Of a stretch of DNA of 64,000 nt, positions 45,738 to 56,625 are shown piece after piece (position 1 is the stretch's first letter; each line of letters begins with the position of its first letter). Source of the DNA: Cherax quadricarinatus (lineage: Eukaryota > Arthropoda > Malacostraca > Decapoda > Parastacidae). The stretch covers positions 31,093,496-31,157,495 of the forward strand of contig NC_091298.1 in the NCBI RefSeq assembly GCF_038502225.1, read 5' to 3'. The notes beneath the pieces are model-generated. The model saw nothing but the letters and a program-made list of their open reading frames with translations. It searched no databases and was not told the origin of the DNA. The translations under genes and the position numbers were made by a program.

Positions 45738-46123
45738 GTGCCGAATATGTAAAACTGGTCAATTAGCAAGAACTCATTTAAAATTTAGTCATTTATAAAA
45801 TTTTCTCTTATACTTTTAAAGATATATTTTTTTCATTAATGTTGATGTAAAAATTTATAATTTTGCACCAAAAGGAACTTAGAAAACTGACCTAACCTTA
45901 TTATAACAAGAACAATTTATTTTAGCCTAACCCAACTAAATATATTTTAGATTTGTTTACAGTAATTTAATACTAAACAAACACAGTGAAATATATTTTT
46001 TTCGTTAGGTTCAGAATGATTTTGGCGAAATTATTGCATACACAAATTTTCACTTGTCCTATATGGCAAGATGAGCGTTGCTATTTAAGCCAAGATCGCA
46101 AGTTCTGCCTATTCGGCACGACA
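45734..46123. mobile_element. MITE with 14-bp TIRs and TA target
   Basis: Perfect 14-bp terminal inverted repeats, TGTCGTGCCGAATA at 45734 and TATTCGGCACGACA ending at 46123, enclose 390 bp of non-coding AT-rich DNA. Both ends sit in TA, consistent with a TA target duplication as used by Tc1/mariner-type transposases; inside an AT tract this cannot be proven. Inner sequence includes CTGACCTAACCTTATTATAA and CCTAACCCAACTAAATATA. There is no transposase. Confidence 0.88.
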
Positions 46124-46138
46124 TATATATATATATAT

Positions 46139-46319
46139 ATGCAATAAGATCACAGTAAACAGGTGATTTCAAAATATGCAAAACAACCACTCTGAAAGAA
46201 TAGAGAAATTCCAAGCGCTTTCGTGACTACTCACATTATCAAGGAACTAGTTCCTTGATAATGTGAGTAGTCGCGAAAGCGCTTGGAATTTCTCTATTCT
46301 TTCAGAGTGGTTGTTTTGC

Positions 46320-46322
<3 letters not shown>
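46139..46322. mobile_element. PLE-type palindrome, subfamily 2, copy 3
   Basis: Almost identical to 13541-13727: it starts ATGCAATAAGATCACAG and has arms meeting at AAGGAACTAGTTCCTT (46243-46258). The right arm has TTGATAA, T, GTGA/TCGC, GAAAGCG (about 46254-46281). Both borders are AT tracts. Confidence 0.88.

Positions 46323-46402
<80 letters not shown>
46323..46402. repeat. (AT)n microsatellite
   Basis: About 80 bp of AT, then GTGTGTGTGT at 46403-46412. Confidence 0.97.
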
Positions 46403-46403
<1 letters not shown>

Positions 46404-46412
<9 letters not shown>

Positions 46413-46842
46413 AGTAGACAGCAACCGCCCAGGGAGGTACTACAGTCCTGCCAAGTGAGTGTAAAACGAAAGTCTGTAATTGTTTTACATGATGGTAGGA
46501 TTGCTGGTGTCCATTTTTCTGTCTAGTAAACATGCAAGATTTTAGGTACGTCTTGCTACTTCTACTTACACTTAGGTCACACTACACATACATGTACAAG
46601 CATATATATACACACCCCTCTGGGTTTTCTTCTATTTTCTTACTAGTTCTTGCTCTTGTTTATTTCCTGTTCTCTCCATGGGGAAGTGGAACAGAATTCT
46701 TCCTCCGTAAGCCATGCGTGTTGTAAGAGGCGACTTAAAATGCTGGGAGCAAGGGGCTAGTAACCCCTTCTCCTGTATATATTACTGGGCCACCCCGCCT
46801 CATTGGGATGCGGCCGGTGTGTTGAAAGAAAGATATATATAT
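46404..46842 (+). repeat. Dispersed repeat R, longer copy
   Basis: The right 335 bp match 13809-14165. Additional left sequence contains AGACAGCAACCGCCCAGGGA and a TTTTACATGATGG stretch. It ends GGTGTGTTGAAAGAAAG before AT. No coding sequence. The identity of the family is unknown to me; it lies beside a subfamily 2 PLE palindrome at both loci. Confidence 0.82.
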
Positions 46843-46964
46843 ATGGATTATACTGCGTATTCTCTTGTGCAGATTAGTGTGTATGATGCTGTGGAATATA
46901 TTATGGGTGTATTTCTCAAAGATAGACGTAGTGAGCCATAAACAGAGAGAGAGAGACGCGCACA

Positions 46965-46965
<1 letters not shown>

Positions 46966-47043
<78 letters not shown>
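46966..47043. repeat. (GT)n(GA)n compound microsatellite
   Basis: About 54 bp of GT followed by about 22 bp of GA. The truncated 5' side of the LINE at 47060 lies just to its right. Confidence 0.96.
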
Positions 47044-47084
47044 GGCACAATCACGAGGAGCCAGTCTATCAGCAGCCTGTTGGC

Positions 47085-47650
47085 CAACATTCGAGGCTTC
47101 ATTACCATTGTTGGGGAACCCAGGAAGTTTCGTGAACACAGCGTCCCGTCATGATTGTGTTCTTGAGACATTTTTGGACTATAGGCCTCCGGAAAATTTT
47201 GCTAGCCACACCTCATAGATGAGAAAAGACAAGCAAGGACAAGGAGGCGGCGTTGCTTTATGTTCTAAGAGTGTATATACCAAGCTCATTGATACTGCCA
47301 TCTCTAATCACCTGGAAATGATGCTCATACTAGCGCCTCTTAACTAGCGTGTTCAGTGTACAGACTTCAATGGCAGAAAGCAGACCCCATCAACTGCCTT
47401 CTGCTTCACCATAAATGTCAACATATAATTGTTGGTGACCTCGACCACCATCTAATACAGAGGGATGCTGATGAACTTCTTGTAGTGCTTGACATGGAAC
47501 ACTTTATTGACTTCCCTACTCACATCTCTGGCTCCTCCCTTTGACTCAGTAGTGAGTAATCTGTCAGAAAGCATAGTCGCTTGCCAACCCCTTGGCTATG
47601 TTGGATCACCTGACCACAAGGCTGTCTTTACAATACTGAAGATTCCAAAA
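47085..47650 (+). pseudogene. LINE family 2 AP-endonuclease remnant
   Basis: The start reads NIRGFITIVGEPRKF, then in another frame ETFLDYRPPENFASH with the catalytic-type Glu, then KQGQGGGVALCSKSVYTKLI. After another shift come HHKCQHIIVGDLDHHLIQRD (the usual GDxN has become GDLD), FPTHISGSSL and GYVGSPDHKAVFT with the terminal SDH-type motif changed to PDH. At least four frameshifts or stops occur. Confidence 0.78.
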
Positions 47651-48056
47651 GAACAAGGTAAAGAATCTACACATACAACCAGGCTGGGGAAAGAGGAAAC
47701 TGACCGGCCTTTGTTCTGAGCTCGCCAACTCCGACTGGAATGCTCTTCTCCAAGGAGACGTTTATACCCAAGTGAATGCCTTCATTGAACACATCCTTAA
47801 TCTACAAGAACACATCCATCACCGGCAATATGTGACGAAGTTTTCAGATCAGCCTTGGTTCGGCTTTCGTTGTCAAGAGGACGCTACTGCTAAGTACAAA
47901 GCTTGCACAAGGTGTAAGACTCATGCAACTATAAGAGGAACCTGTACATGCACGTCTGTTGGCAAATGGAAGAAGTCCAAAAGTGGGCCATCTCTAGATG
48001 GGAGATCGACACCAAAAAGAAAGATACCATCAGGTAGAATGGGTATTAAAGGCTAT

Positions 48057-48358
48057 TGGTCCCATAGTTTGGTAGGGAACACTCGCTTCATATACTGAGT
48101 GTCCGTGGTTCAATCCCCAGCCGGGTGGAAACGTTGGGCATGTTTCTTTACACATGTCCCTGTTCACCTAGCAGTAAGTAGGTACCTGGATGTTAGTCAG
48201 CCGGCGTTGGTCGCATCCTGGGGAAGAAGATTGAAAGACCCTGTGGAAATAAGATAAACAGTCCTCGATGACACGTTGACTTTTTTGGGTTATCCTGAGT
48301 GCTTTAACCTCCTGGCTAAGAATTCAAACAAATCTTACCTTATCTTAAGGACTGACAA
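48057..48358 (+). mobile_element. tRNA-headed SINE inside LINE family 2
   Basis: Box A-like TAGTTTGGTAGG (48065-48076), an ACTCG...TGAGT anticodon stem and box B-like GGTTCAATCCC (48107-48117) form the head. The body carries GGTACCTGGATGTTAGTC and GGTCGCATCCTGGGG (48179-48222), the core it shares with the SINE at 24756. The 3' part differs, ending near AATCTTACCTTATCTTAAGG. It lies in the linker of the LINE, so it is younger than that LINE. Confidence 0.82.
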
Positions 48359-48549
48359 GATTGTTAACATGATGAGATTATTTAAAGTCCAAATCGGCAT
48401 GATGAGACTATACTAGCAGCCAGGAGAAAGATGACCTCTTTGCCGAACACTTTGCTGCCAAGATGCAAGTTCCTGTTCCTGATCTTTCGCTGGATGGAGG
48501 AAGTATATCTTCTCCTTCAATCGCCGGACTAAGAAAAGGCTGCGGACCC

Positions 48550-49295
48550 ATATAAGGTGAGCCCAAGATTGCCGAGTAGATGTGCAAACCAACCAGTCAC
48601 TTCTAACTCTCATTTATTAGTACTGCCTAGCAAAGTGAATATAGCCTTTTCTGTGAAAGAGGCAAATGTAGTCACTGTTCACAAAAACAAGAGCGGAGAG
48701 ATAATCAGCAGCTACAGACCAGTGTCACTTCTGTCAATCACTGGCAAGATTCTTGAGACAATCTTACGGCAGATGACACCGTCAACGTGGCTTCAGAAAC
48801 GGTAACTCTGCTGCTGATCTGCTGTTAAAAGCTCTCTATTACGTGGCACCAGTCACTGGATGAAGCCATGGTCAGATGTGTATTAGCACCAGGCAATGCT
48901 GGTGCTTTCGACCGAATATGACACCAGGAGTCGTCGGCTCTGCACTATGCCTCCTTAGTGACTGCCTTCATGGTAGATCTCTAAGCGTACTTCTCATTGG
49001 GTTAGATTCAACAAGACACACTATTGGTGCAAGTGCTTCACAGGGAAGCGTGCTTGGGCTATTGTTCTGGAATGTCGACTTCACTGACCTTTGTCATCTC
49101 ATCCCCGAAATTCATGCTTATACAGACGACTGTATTCTGACGTTTACTTATCCAAGAGAGGACATGCCAGCTGCTCAAAGTTGCATCAAAACACCATCTT
49201 ACAGCTATATCGGCTCCAAGGAACGATAGTAGGTCACATTTGTTCCAGAGAAAATACAAATTATAATGATTTCTAGGCATGATGATGGTAGTGCT
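48550..49295 (+). pseudogene. LINE family 2 reverse transcriptase remnant
   Basis: SVKEANVVTVHKNKSGEIIS with SYRPVSLLSITGKILETI (about 48650-48760) is the RT start. After shifts, a decayed NAGAFDR (motif A, normally KAFD) lies near 48895, ASASQGSVLGLLFWNV (motif B) near 49030-49075 and YTDDCILTF (motif C, usually YADD) at about 49120. The reading VTFVPEKIQIIMISRH (about 49235-49282) then runs into foreign sequence. Confidence 0.8.
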
Positions 49296-49296
49296 G

Positions 49297-50560
49297 TGTT
49301 ACAAAAACGCGATATCTAGTAATAATAGAGATCTCCAGTGAATACTAGAAAGGACTGCCCTTGTATCATCCAGCCTGTTACTGGGTTTTTGTAACAAGTA
49401 GTCAGTATCCTGGTCCAATTATTCATTAGAATTTAGTAAGATTCAGTAGTGCTTCAGGATTACAACTGGTAGGCTACTAACTAAAGAAATTTAAATTTAA
49501 TAGGTTTAATAATAACAATAAAGTTGTCTAGGTGTATATTATCAAAGTAAATTAAAGTAATCAATTGAATATAATATAAGATACAAGTTCCTACACTTCT
49601 CTCGTGTACAGTAGTATTGTGCTGAAGGCTCATATCACATCTTTATGGCTTTTAAGTATCGTCTGGTACACTGTTAGCATTTAATAACAAAATACAAATA
49701 TATACAAGTAAGTTTGTGTGTATGTGTGTAAGTGCTCTAAGTAGTTCGCTATGTCTCAAGACTCGACTAGACTTAACCAGTGATTGACTAAAAGTCCTCC
49801 CATTAACTTCTTGACCAACCTGGCAATCAGAACAGCTTGCTTGAACAATAAAACGACTGTTAAGCCGAACAACAATATAACAAGCAACAGCGACACAGAA
49901 TCAGGAACAAGGAGATAATATAACGACACTAAGTAGGGACCATCTGCAGATCCTCCACAAAAGTCACAAAACTCCCATAATACTGAATCTAAGTTCAGCA
50001 TTAGAAAATCCCTGACTATGACAGTACACAGATACCAGTACAAATTAGGTCAGAAGCTACAGCTCAGGACCTGAGTTTTTTAGTGTGTGTATGAGACACA
50101 CAGCCTCAGTACAATGTCGAAAATCACTAAGTCTAGGCCATGCTCAGTGAACAGAGTTACACAGAACCAACAACAAGAAAGCAACAGAGGCGATCTTCCA
50201 ACAAGGGCCAGCAATGGAGAGCTGGAGAGGCACGTCTTGTTGGAAGCAACGTCAAACAGACCCGAGAGCGAGCTAGTGAAGGCAAGGCAGTCTCTCACCC
50301 AGGTGAGGTGTGAGCACCCCACCTTGATCACGTGACTCTCCGTAGACTGCTGCTGTCCAGCAACTACAGAGAAGCTAGCAGGGAAACAAGTGGAGCGATA
50401 GTTAGACAAGGCCGACAGCTACTTAACACTCACGAACTATGAGCACTGAATAATATATAAAGCAATATATTTACGATTTAGCTAATATCGCAAATATAAG
50501 CAATATAAAATTATATGAACAGGTAATATACATTATATACATTGTGACCCGTTCAGGGGT
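49297..50560. other. Unidentified insert in LINE family 2
   Basis: LINE coding sequence stops near 49295 and resumes near 50565. The left 100 bp (49297-49396) has 12-bp inverted ends, TGTTACAAAAAC and GTTTTTGTAACA. The remainder is AT-rich with short open frames without motifs. It may be an LTR-type or other insertion combined with loss of some LINE sequence, since about 80 LINE codons expected between the two flanks are missing. No target duplication was found. Confidence 0.45.
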
Positions 50561-50564
50561 CGCA

Positions 50565-51131
50565 ATATGCTGGAACTGTTGGAAGAAATAATAAATCTTG
50601 CAGTCAAAGACGTATCTCGCATCTGCTCGACAGTAGAGGTTGCAAGATTTTGTACGAGGCACAAGTACGCTCACACCTTGAGTATGCTCCATTTTCTTGG
50701 ATTGCTTGCTCTCCATCTCATCTACGACTTCTTAACGAGAACAGAGAAAGATGACTCATCTCTCGCCTGGACAGATCTGTCATTTCCGCAGAGCCTTCAA
50801 CACCGGAAGGATGTGTGGGACCTTACTAGTATGTAAAGGCCAATGTTATTAAGGTACCACAATTGGTTCCACTCCGCGGATAGTGAGAAGTGAGCTTCTA
50901 CACAACAAAACGGGCAGCAAACAGCAACTACGCTCTTGACTCTACGCTCTCAAGAGCATCACTTCATCTGAGATCATTTATTCCTAGAATGACTCGAGTC
51001 TGGAACATGTTCGTACAGCATAATGATATCAAAGAAATAAACTCAATTAACCGAATGAAATCGCTGGCCCACAGATGGCTCCAACTTCATCCTGTTCACT
51101 GTTTGTCTCATAAAAGTAAGGCTTTCAAGTG
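50565..51131 (+). pseudogene. LINE family 2 ORF2 C-terminal remnant
   Basis: One frame reads RISHLLDSRGCKILYEAQVR, then SHLEYAPFSWIACSP and SHLRLLNENRER (about 50610-50750). The next blocks are LQHRKDVWDL in a different frame and SRASLHLRSFIPRMTRVWNM with SINRMKSLAHRWLQL (50960-51100). This order (LEYAPLSW, a HRRDV-type block, then R-x-W-N-x-hydrophobic) is the usual C-terminal arrangement of CR1-like ORF2. It is broken by several indels. Confidence 0.8.
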
Positions 51132-51190
51132 AGCTCATGTAGGTAACAGCTCTTAGCTTTTAAATAAAGTTAAAAACCCTTATTCTAACC

Positions 51191-52370
51191 TTGTAAAACT
51201 CTGTGTAAATAAGGGAGAGAGAGAGAGAGAAAAAAAAGACAGAGACATATACAGAGAAAGAGAGACCAACCAACCGACTGACCGACCGAGACCGAGACCC
51301 CTTTGTTTCCACTCATTCCAGGAGAGACATTTTTTTATAAATATTGCAAAATCTGATTAGAAGTTCATTAACTTACCCCTGCGAATATTGGCAATTACTT
51401 CAGATTTTCATGAGCGTCTTCATCGAGTGTTGTGACCGTAAAACTAGAGCCATCTTAAAATATTTGCTCGCGAGAATGCCAGCCAATATATGCAGAAGTT
51501 CAGTCAATTTCTCTCTTATCTATATAGTCAAAGATGCTGACTTAAAAGTCTAAGTTTAATCATCAGTTTCATTATTTCTTTGAAGACAGAGAAGTCTGAA
51601 AATACTTTTTGAACATATAATGCAGATTCTTGTATGTATGATCTCAGAGATCTGGCAGGAAAATATTCTTGTAAGTCGATGAAGTCCAGGATTAAAGAAA
51701 CAAACACATTCTGTCCATCAAATATTCGGATCACTGAACCAGAGGAGTAATTTAAATATTATTTGAAAGAGTTTGTTAAAAATGCTAGTGACTATGATTT
51801 CATATTGAGCACCTTTAATCAAGCGTGATTTTTTATGTTAAATTTAGGCTAAATATCTAATGATATTCACCACCCATTCTTCAACATAAGGCGAATTACT
51901 TATTTACTAGTAAATGTCTTGTAGAGAGAATAAAATGGCTTACTGTAGACAAGAGCGAAAGTGACAAGTTAGAGAACAAACATTTATTGGAGCAATATTT
52001 TGCTTTGTGTAGTCATGATAAAGCAATACACTGAACGATACATTGCTCTACTTAAACCTTATTCTACAACCTGTGTCACTTCACATCAAGTGGGATTTTG
52101 GCAAATTCCTACTTGCAGATTGAAATCTGTCGAACATCATTGCATACACTGGACTGTCTGCAGCTATCTACAATATCCTGAAAAGCAAAAGATAACCAGG
52201 AGTACTAATCAGAGGCAAGGCAATAGTCTTGGAAACCATTTAGAGGTAGTATATACTAAAAGTATAGCCGTTAATCATCACGAATATGAGTGGCAAAAGT
52301 CAGCGACTCGGAGAACGACAAATAACGCCTATTGTTCTATATGATGCATTTTTTCCCTTGGTGGTTGGAG
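51191..52370. other. Anonymous sequence
   Basis: GA-rich at 51208-51240 and a short ACCGACTGACCGACCGAGAC stretch at 51271-51298. No gene recognised. Confidence 0.45.
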
Positions 52371-52605
52371 ATGGTTATGCTGGTAGAGCTGTTAGTGGTA
52401 GTGTAGAGAGGAAAAATGATGTAGGTGGTGAATATAAAATTGGTGGAGATTCTGAGGATGGTAGAAATGGTGAAAATGAGAGGTGAGACAATAGGGACGT
52501 TGAAGATGATGGAGATAGTGGAGAAGGTAGTGATCGTGAAGACGGTGAAGATGGTGGAGACGGTGTAGGTGGTGGATATGAGGGAGGTGGAGTGACAAAG
52601 TCTAG
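52371..52605. repeat. GGT/GAT/GAA-rich degenerate trinucleotide tract
   Basis: Irregular GGTGAAGATGGTGGAGA units. Several frames on the complement stay open (His/Thr/Ser-rich); not genes. Confidence 0.8.
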
Positions 52606-53784
52606 AAAGTTTGGAGGGCTTGCTGGAGTGGACAACTTCGACAAGAGGAAAGCTAACACATTCCAGACGCTGAATTCTGACGTCTTCTTGAATGACAAAC
52701 TCCAAATCGACACGGAAGCTCGCAACTGTTGCTGAGTCAGGAGGAAAGACGACATAAGTACAAGTCTGAGACAGTCTGTAAAATGCCGACAAACTTTCTT
52801 CTTTCTGTTTACAAAAGTAGACAAACACCTGGAAACACATTCACTTGTTACTGTTGAAGATCAACATTATTACTGACACTGTTTATTTGGGATTTATTAA
52901 GTTAGATAAACCTAATATCAACATTTTTTGTTATCTGTGAACAAGATAGCCTTGTGTCATATTAATGGTATACATTAGCGACAAGTTGATGATTATGACT
53001 CCTATGCAACACTTATTAAGCAGCTTTATTATTGAAGCATTTCTCCTGCGCAACAGAGGCTTCTTCAGTCGAATACGGATGATAATAATGTTGGAGAGAG
53101 AGGTGAAGAGGTAATTTTGTGGCAGAAGTGGAAAAGTAATTTCGAGGTAATCACCACAAAATTTCCTATCCACTTATTCAACTGTCTCAGGATTTATAAC
53201 CGATTATCTTCCACTTCCATTTCGACAGTAAAGACACTTAGGGGGATACAAAGGTGTCTTAATCATTAAGATATTCTTGATCGTTATGACACTCTTCCTT
53301 CAAGGAAGGTGTTTAGAAACCTGTAAAGGGTTCTTGATCCAGTGAATTGGAGAAATCCTCTGATTCCTTGGATCGCATCTGACTGCCTTGCATTCCTCGG
53401 GCTCTGCATGACACTACTAGTTAAACGATCCCTCAAAAATGTATAGTAATAATTATATGAAACTCCTTTGCTGCTGAACAAGTGTTGTTAATCAGAGAAA
53501 TTAGATATATTTTCCTCTCCTCTAGATCCAACATTATTACCTCCACTCTAGCGCTTCCCACTGAATATAATTCTAATATTTAGGAAACAAGAGACTGCAA
53601 CTCACGGAGTGCAAGAAAGAACATTAACAATAAGAGAAGGAAGACAGGCCATCAAAGATCTTGTGATACCTAGCAAAGATAATCAATAACCGGACATAAA
53701 AGCATTATGGTACCTTGGGGAAAAAACCGCCTACATCACAGCCTAATGTACATAAAGTTCGTCCTGGATAAAAAAAAAAAAAGC
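52606..53784. other. Anonymous sequence with one PLE-type repeat
   Basis: At 53010-53080 the minus strand reads CTGAAGA, A, GCCT, loop, AGGA, GAAATGC, a partly decayed PLE-type motif in a terminal-repeat-like context (AATAAAGCTGCTTAATAAG). No inverted partner, no gene. Confidence 0.5.
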
Positions 53785-53814
53785 TGTGTGTGTGTGTGTG
53801 TGTGTGTTTGTGTG
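53785..53814. repeat. (GT)n microsatellite at the 3' end of LINE copy 4
   Basis: About 28 bp GT with one TTG interruption; it abuts the LINE tail complement ACTCACCTA. Confidence 0.95.
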
Positions 53815-56509
53815 TACTCACCTATATGTGGTTGCAGTGGTCGAGCCATAGCTCTTGGCCCCGCCTCTTCACTGGTCGATACTAATTCACTCTCTCCCTG
53901 CTTCATGAGTTTTATCATACCTCTTCTTAAAGCTATGTATGGAACGTGCTTTCACTACTACATTCTCCAGATTATTCCACTTCCTGACAACTCTAAGGCT
54001 AAAGAAATACTTCCTAACATCCCTATGACTCATCTGGGTTTTCAGCTTCCAATTGCGTCCCCTTGTTCCTGTATCCTGTCTCAGAAACATTCGAGCCCTG
54101 TCCACCTTGTCAGTTCCTCTCAGTATTTTATACGTTGTTATCATGTCTCCCCTATTCCTCCTATCCTCTAGTGTCATCAGGTTGAGTTCCCTTAACCTCT
54201 CCTCATAAGACATACCCCTCAGTTCCGGGACTAATCGTGTTGTAAATTTTTGCACTTTCTCCAGTTTCGTGACGTGTTCGACTAGGTAAGGGTTCCATAC
54301 TGGTGCTGCATACTCCAGTATAGGCCTCACATACGCGGTGTACAATGTCGTGAATGACTCCTTACTCAGATGTCTAAACGCTAATCTCAGGTTTGCCAAG
54401 CGCCCATATGCTGCAGCAGTTATTTGATAGATGTGTGCCTCATGGGACATATTCGTTGTAATGCTTACCCCAAGATCCTTTTCTTTAAGTGACGTTTTCA
54501 GCCTTTGATTCCCTAACTTGTACACCGTCTGTGGTCTTCTGTGTCCTTCCCCGATCTTCATGACGTTACACTTACTGGGGTTAAACTCCAGGAGCCATTT
54601 GTCGGACCAGACTTGTAGTCTGTCCAGATCCCCTTATAATCTTAACTGATCCTCGTCCGATTGTATTCTCCTCATCAGTTTCACATCATCAGCGAAAAGT
54701 GACACTTCTGAATCTATTCCTTCCATCCTGTCATTCACGTGTACAAGAAACAACACCGGACTTAGGATTGACCCTTGTGGTACCCCACTCGACACATGCG
54801 CCCACTCTGAAACCTCGTCACGTACTATGACTCGTTGTTGGCTCCCTGTCTGGTATTCTCTGATTCATTGCAGTGCCTTCCCTGTTATACCTGCCTGGTT
54901 CTCCAGCTTTTGCATTAATCTCATGTGTAGATCTGTGTCAAAAGCCTTCTTACAGTATAAGAAACCGCAGTCGACATACCCTTCTCTCTTTTGCCTTGCA
55001 GCAGTCACCTTGTTGGAGAACTACAGTAGGTTTGTGACACAGGATATCCCTTTCCTGAAACCATCCTGGTTGTCTTGAATAAGCTCATTCCTTTCTAGGT
55101 GTTCCACCACTCTTCTCCTGATAATCTCCATAACTTTGCACATTATACATGTCAGTGACATTGATCAATAGTTTAACACTGTGCCTGTCTCCTTTCTTAA
55201 AAACTGGGACTACGTTTGCTGTTTTCCACACCTTAGGTTGTCTCCCTCTTTCGATAGATGTGTTGAAGATTGTTGTTAGGGATACACAGAGTGCCTCTGC
55301 TCCCTCTCTCAGGACCCATGGAGAGATATTGTCTGGCCCCATCTCCTTTGAGGTATCTAGTTCACTTAACGCCCTCTTCGCCTTCTCCTAGGTAATATGT
55401 ATTGTGTCCGCCACTTGACGGTGTACCCCACCACTCCCGCTTTCTGGGGTCCTTTCTGTCTCCACTGTAAATATTTCTTTAAATCTCTTGATCTGCTCGC
55501 ATGTTTCTCGGTCTTTTCTTGTGATCTCCCCTTCTTCCTTATTTAGCCTCATTACCTGGTCGTTAACTGTTGTTTTCCTCCTGATGTGACTGTACAACAA
55601 TTTCGGGTCTCTCTTGGCTTTCGCTGCTGTGTCATTTTCATAATGCCACTGGGCCTCCCTATTTATCTGTGCATATTCATTTCTGGCTCTTCGATTTATC
55701 TGAGTCTTCAGCTTCCAATTGTGACCCCTTGTTGCACTGTCCTACCTCTGGAACATCCTGTCTCTGTCTACCTAGTCGATTCCTCTCAATATTTTATGTC
55801 ATTATCATGTCCCCCTGTCCCTCCTGTCCTTCATTGTCGTCAGGTCGAGTTCTCTTAACCTCTTCTCGTATGATATGCCCCTTAGCTCCTGGGTCTTGTG
55901 CCTTCTACTACTCCTCCTCCTCCTCTACTTCTTTGGGTGAACCAAGGGCTCGTCTTGGCCTTCTCATTGTATCTGTTACCCTTGGGTACAAACCTCTCCT
56001 CCGCTTCCTTGCATACTGTTAACACAAATTCCATCATATCATTTACTGATTTTCCTGCCAATTCTCTTTCCATTGAACCTTTTGCAGGACGTTCTTCATG
56101 TCTGTGTAGTCACCTCTTTAGCAGTTTCGCTTCGTTCATCCTCCCGTACCTGCTTCCCTCTCCACATGTAACTCTATTTATTCGAAGCTCATGCCTTTCG
56201 TATATGATGTCCTCAATGTTCGAGCTGCTCAAGGTGAATACAAGATTCAGTCTTGCTGGATCGTCCTCTCCTCTCTCTCTGGTAGTATCCCTAACGTGTT
56301 GATGCATGAATTTTTCCAGTAGCACCTCTAACATCTTGGTCCTCTATGCGTCTGGGCGTATGTCTGGCTCGAGGTTTTCCCAGTCAATTTCTTTATGGTT
56401 GAAGTCACCCACATCCAGTAGCTTTACCCTGCACACGTGGGCCCTTCTTGCCACTTCAGCCAGTGTGTCGACCATGTCTGTTACTCTCGTCATATTCTTG
56501 TCTTTGCCT

Positions 56510-56513
<4 letters not shown>
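53815..56513 (-). mobile_element. CR1-like LINE family 1, copy 4 (5'-truncated) with a displaced 197-bp patch
   Basis: Minus-strand copy collinear with 6606-9400 of copy 2. It begins in the endonuclease, at GGAGGCAAAGACAAGAATAT (complement of 56494-56513), where a (GT)n tract follows. The C-terminal 224 codons stay open (53887-54561). In the endonuclease-RT linker, 55696-55892 is replaced by a piece of C-terminal sequence that does not belong there. The tail ends at 53815 next to (GT)n. Confidence 0.88.
53887..56500 (-). pseudogene. LINE copy 4 ORF2 remnant
   Basis: Order on the minus strand: GDFNHKEIDW (about 56385-56415), the linker with MERELAGKSVNDMMEF (56025-56073), the foreign patch, LYSHIRRKTTVNDQVMRL (about 55546-55600), PDNISPWVLREGAEALC (about 55290-55340), FKKGDRH, RT motifs around 54680-55000 broken by indels, and the intact C-terminal frame from MKIGEGHRRPQTVYKL to a stop at 53887. 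RT motif B region is present at about 54765-54800 in broken form, and FADD-type sequence at about 54685-54700. Not functional. Confidence 0.82.
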
Positions 56514-56589
<76 letters not shown>

Positions 56590-56625
56590 CGTGTGTATGC
56601 GTGTGTGTGCGCGCGCCCGCGTGTT
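56514..56625. repeat. (GT)n microsatellite with GC-rich right end
   Basis: About 75 bp of pure GT, then GTATGC variants and GCGCGCGCCCGCGTG. It lies between the 5' truncation of copy 4 and the 3' tail of copy 5. Confidence 0.95.

Larger units (their letters stand above)
47060..51190 (+). mobile_element. CR1-like LINE, family 2, interrupted
   Basis: Collinear pieces of ORF2 are: endonuclease (47085-47650), linker (47650-48055 and 48360-48540), RT (48550-49295) and C-terminus (50565-51131). The 3' UTR ends near 51190 at TGTAAATAAGGG before a GA-rich stretch. A SINE (48057-48358) and about 1.24 kb of unidentified sequence (about 49300-50560) interrupt it. ORF1 is absent: the 5' truncation lies near a GT/GA microsatellite. 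The family differs from that at 5010-9400. Confidence 0.8.

Noticed and set aside
47022..47043. GA tract as splice enhancer or promoter GAGA element
   Set aside because: No host gene or transcript evidence in the area; simple microsatellite.
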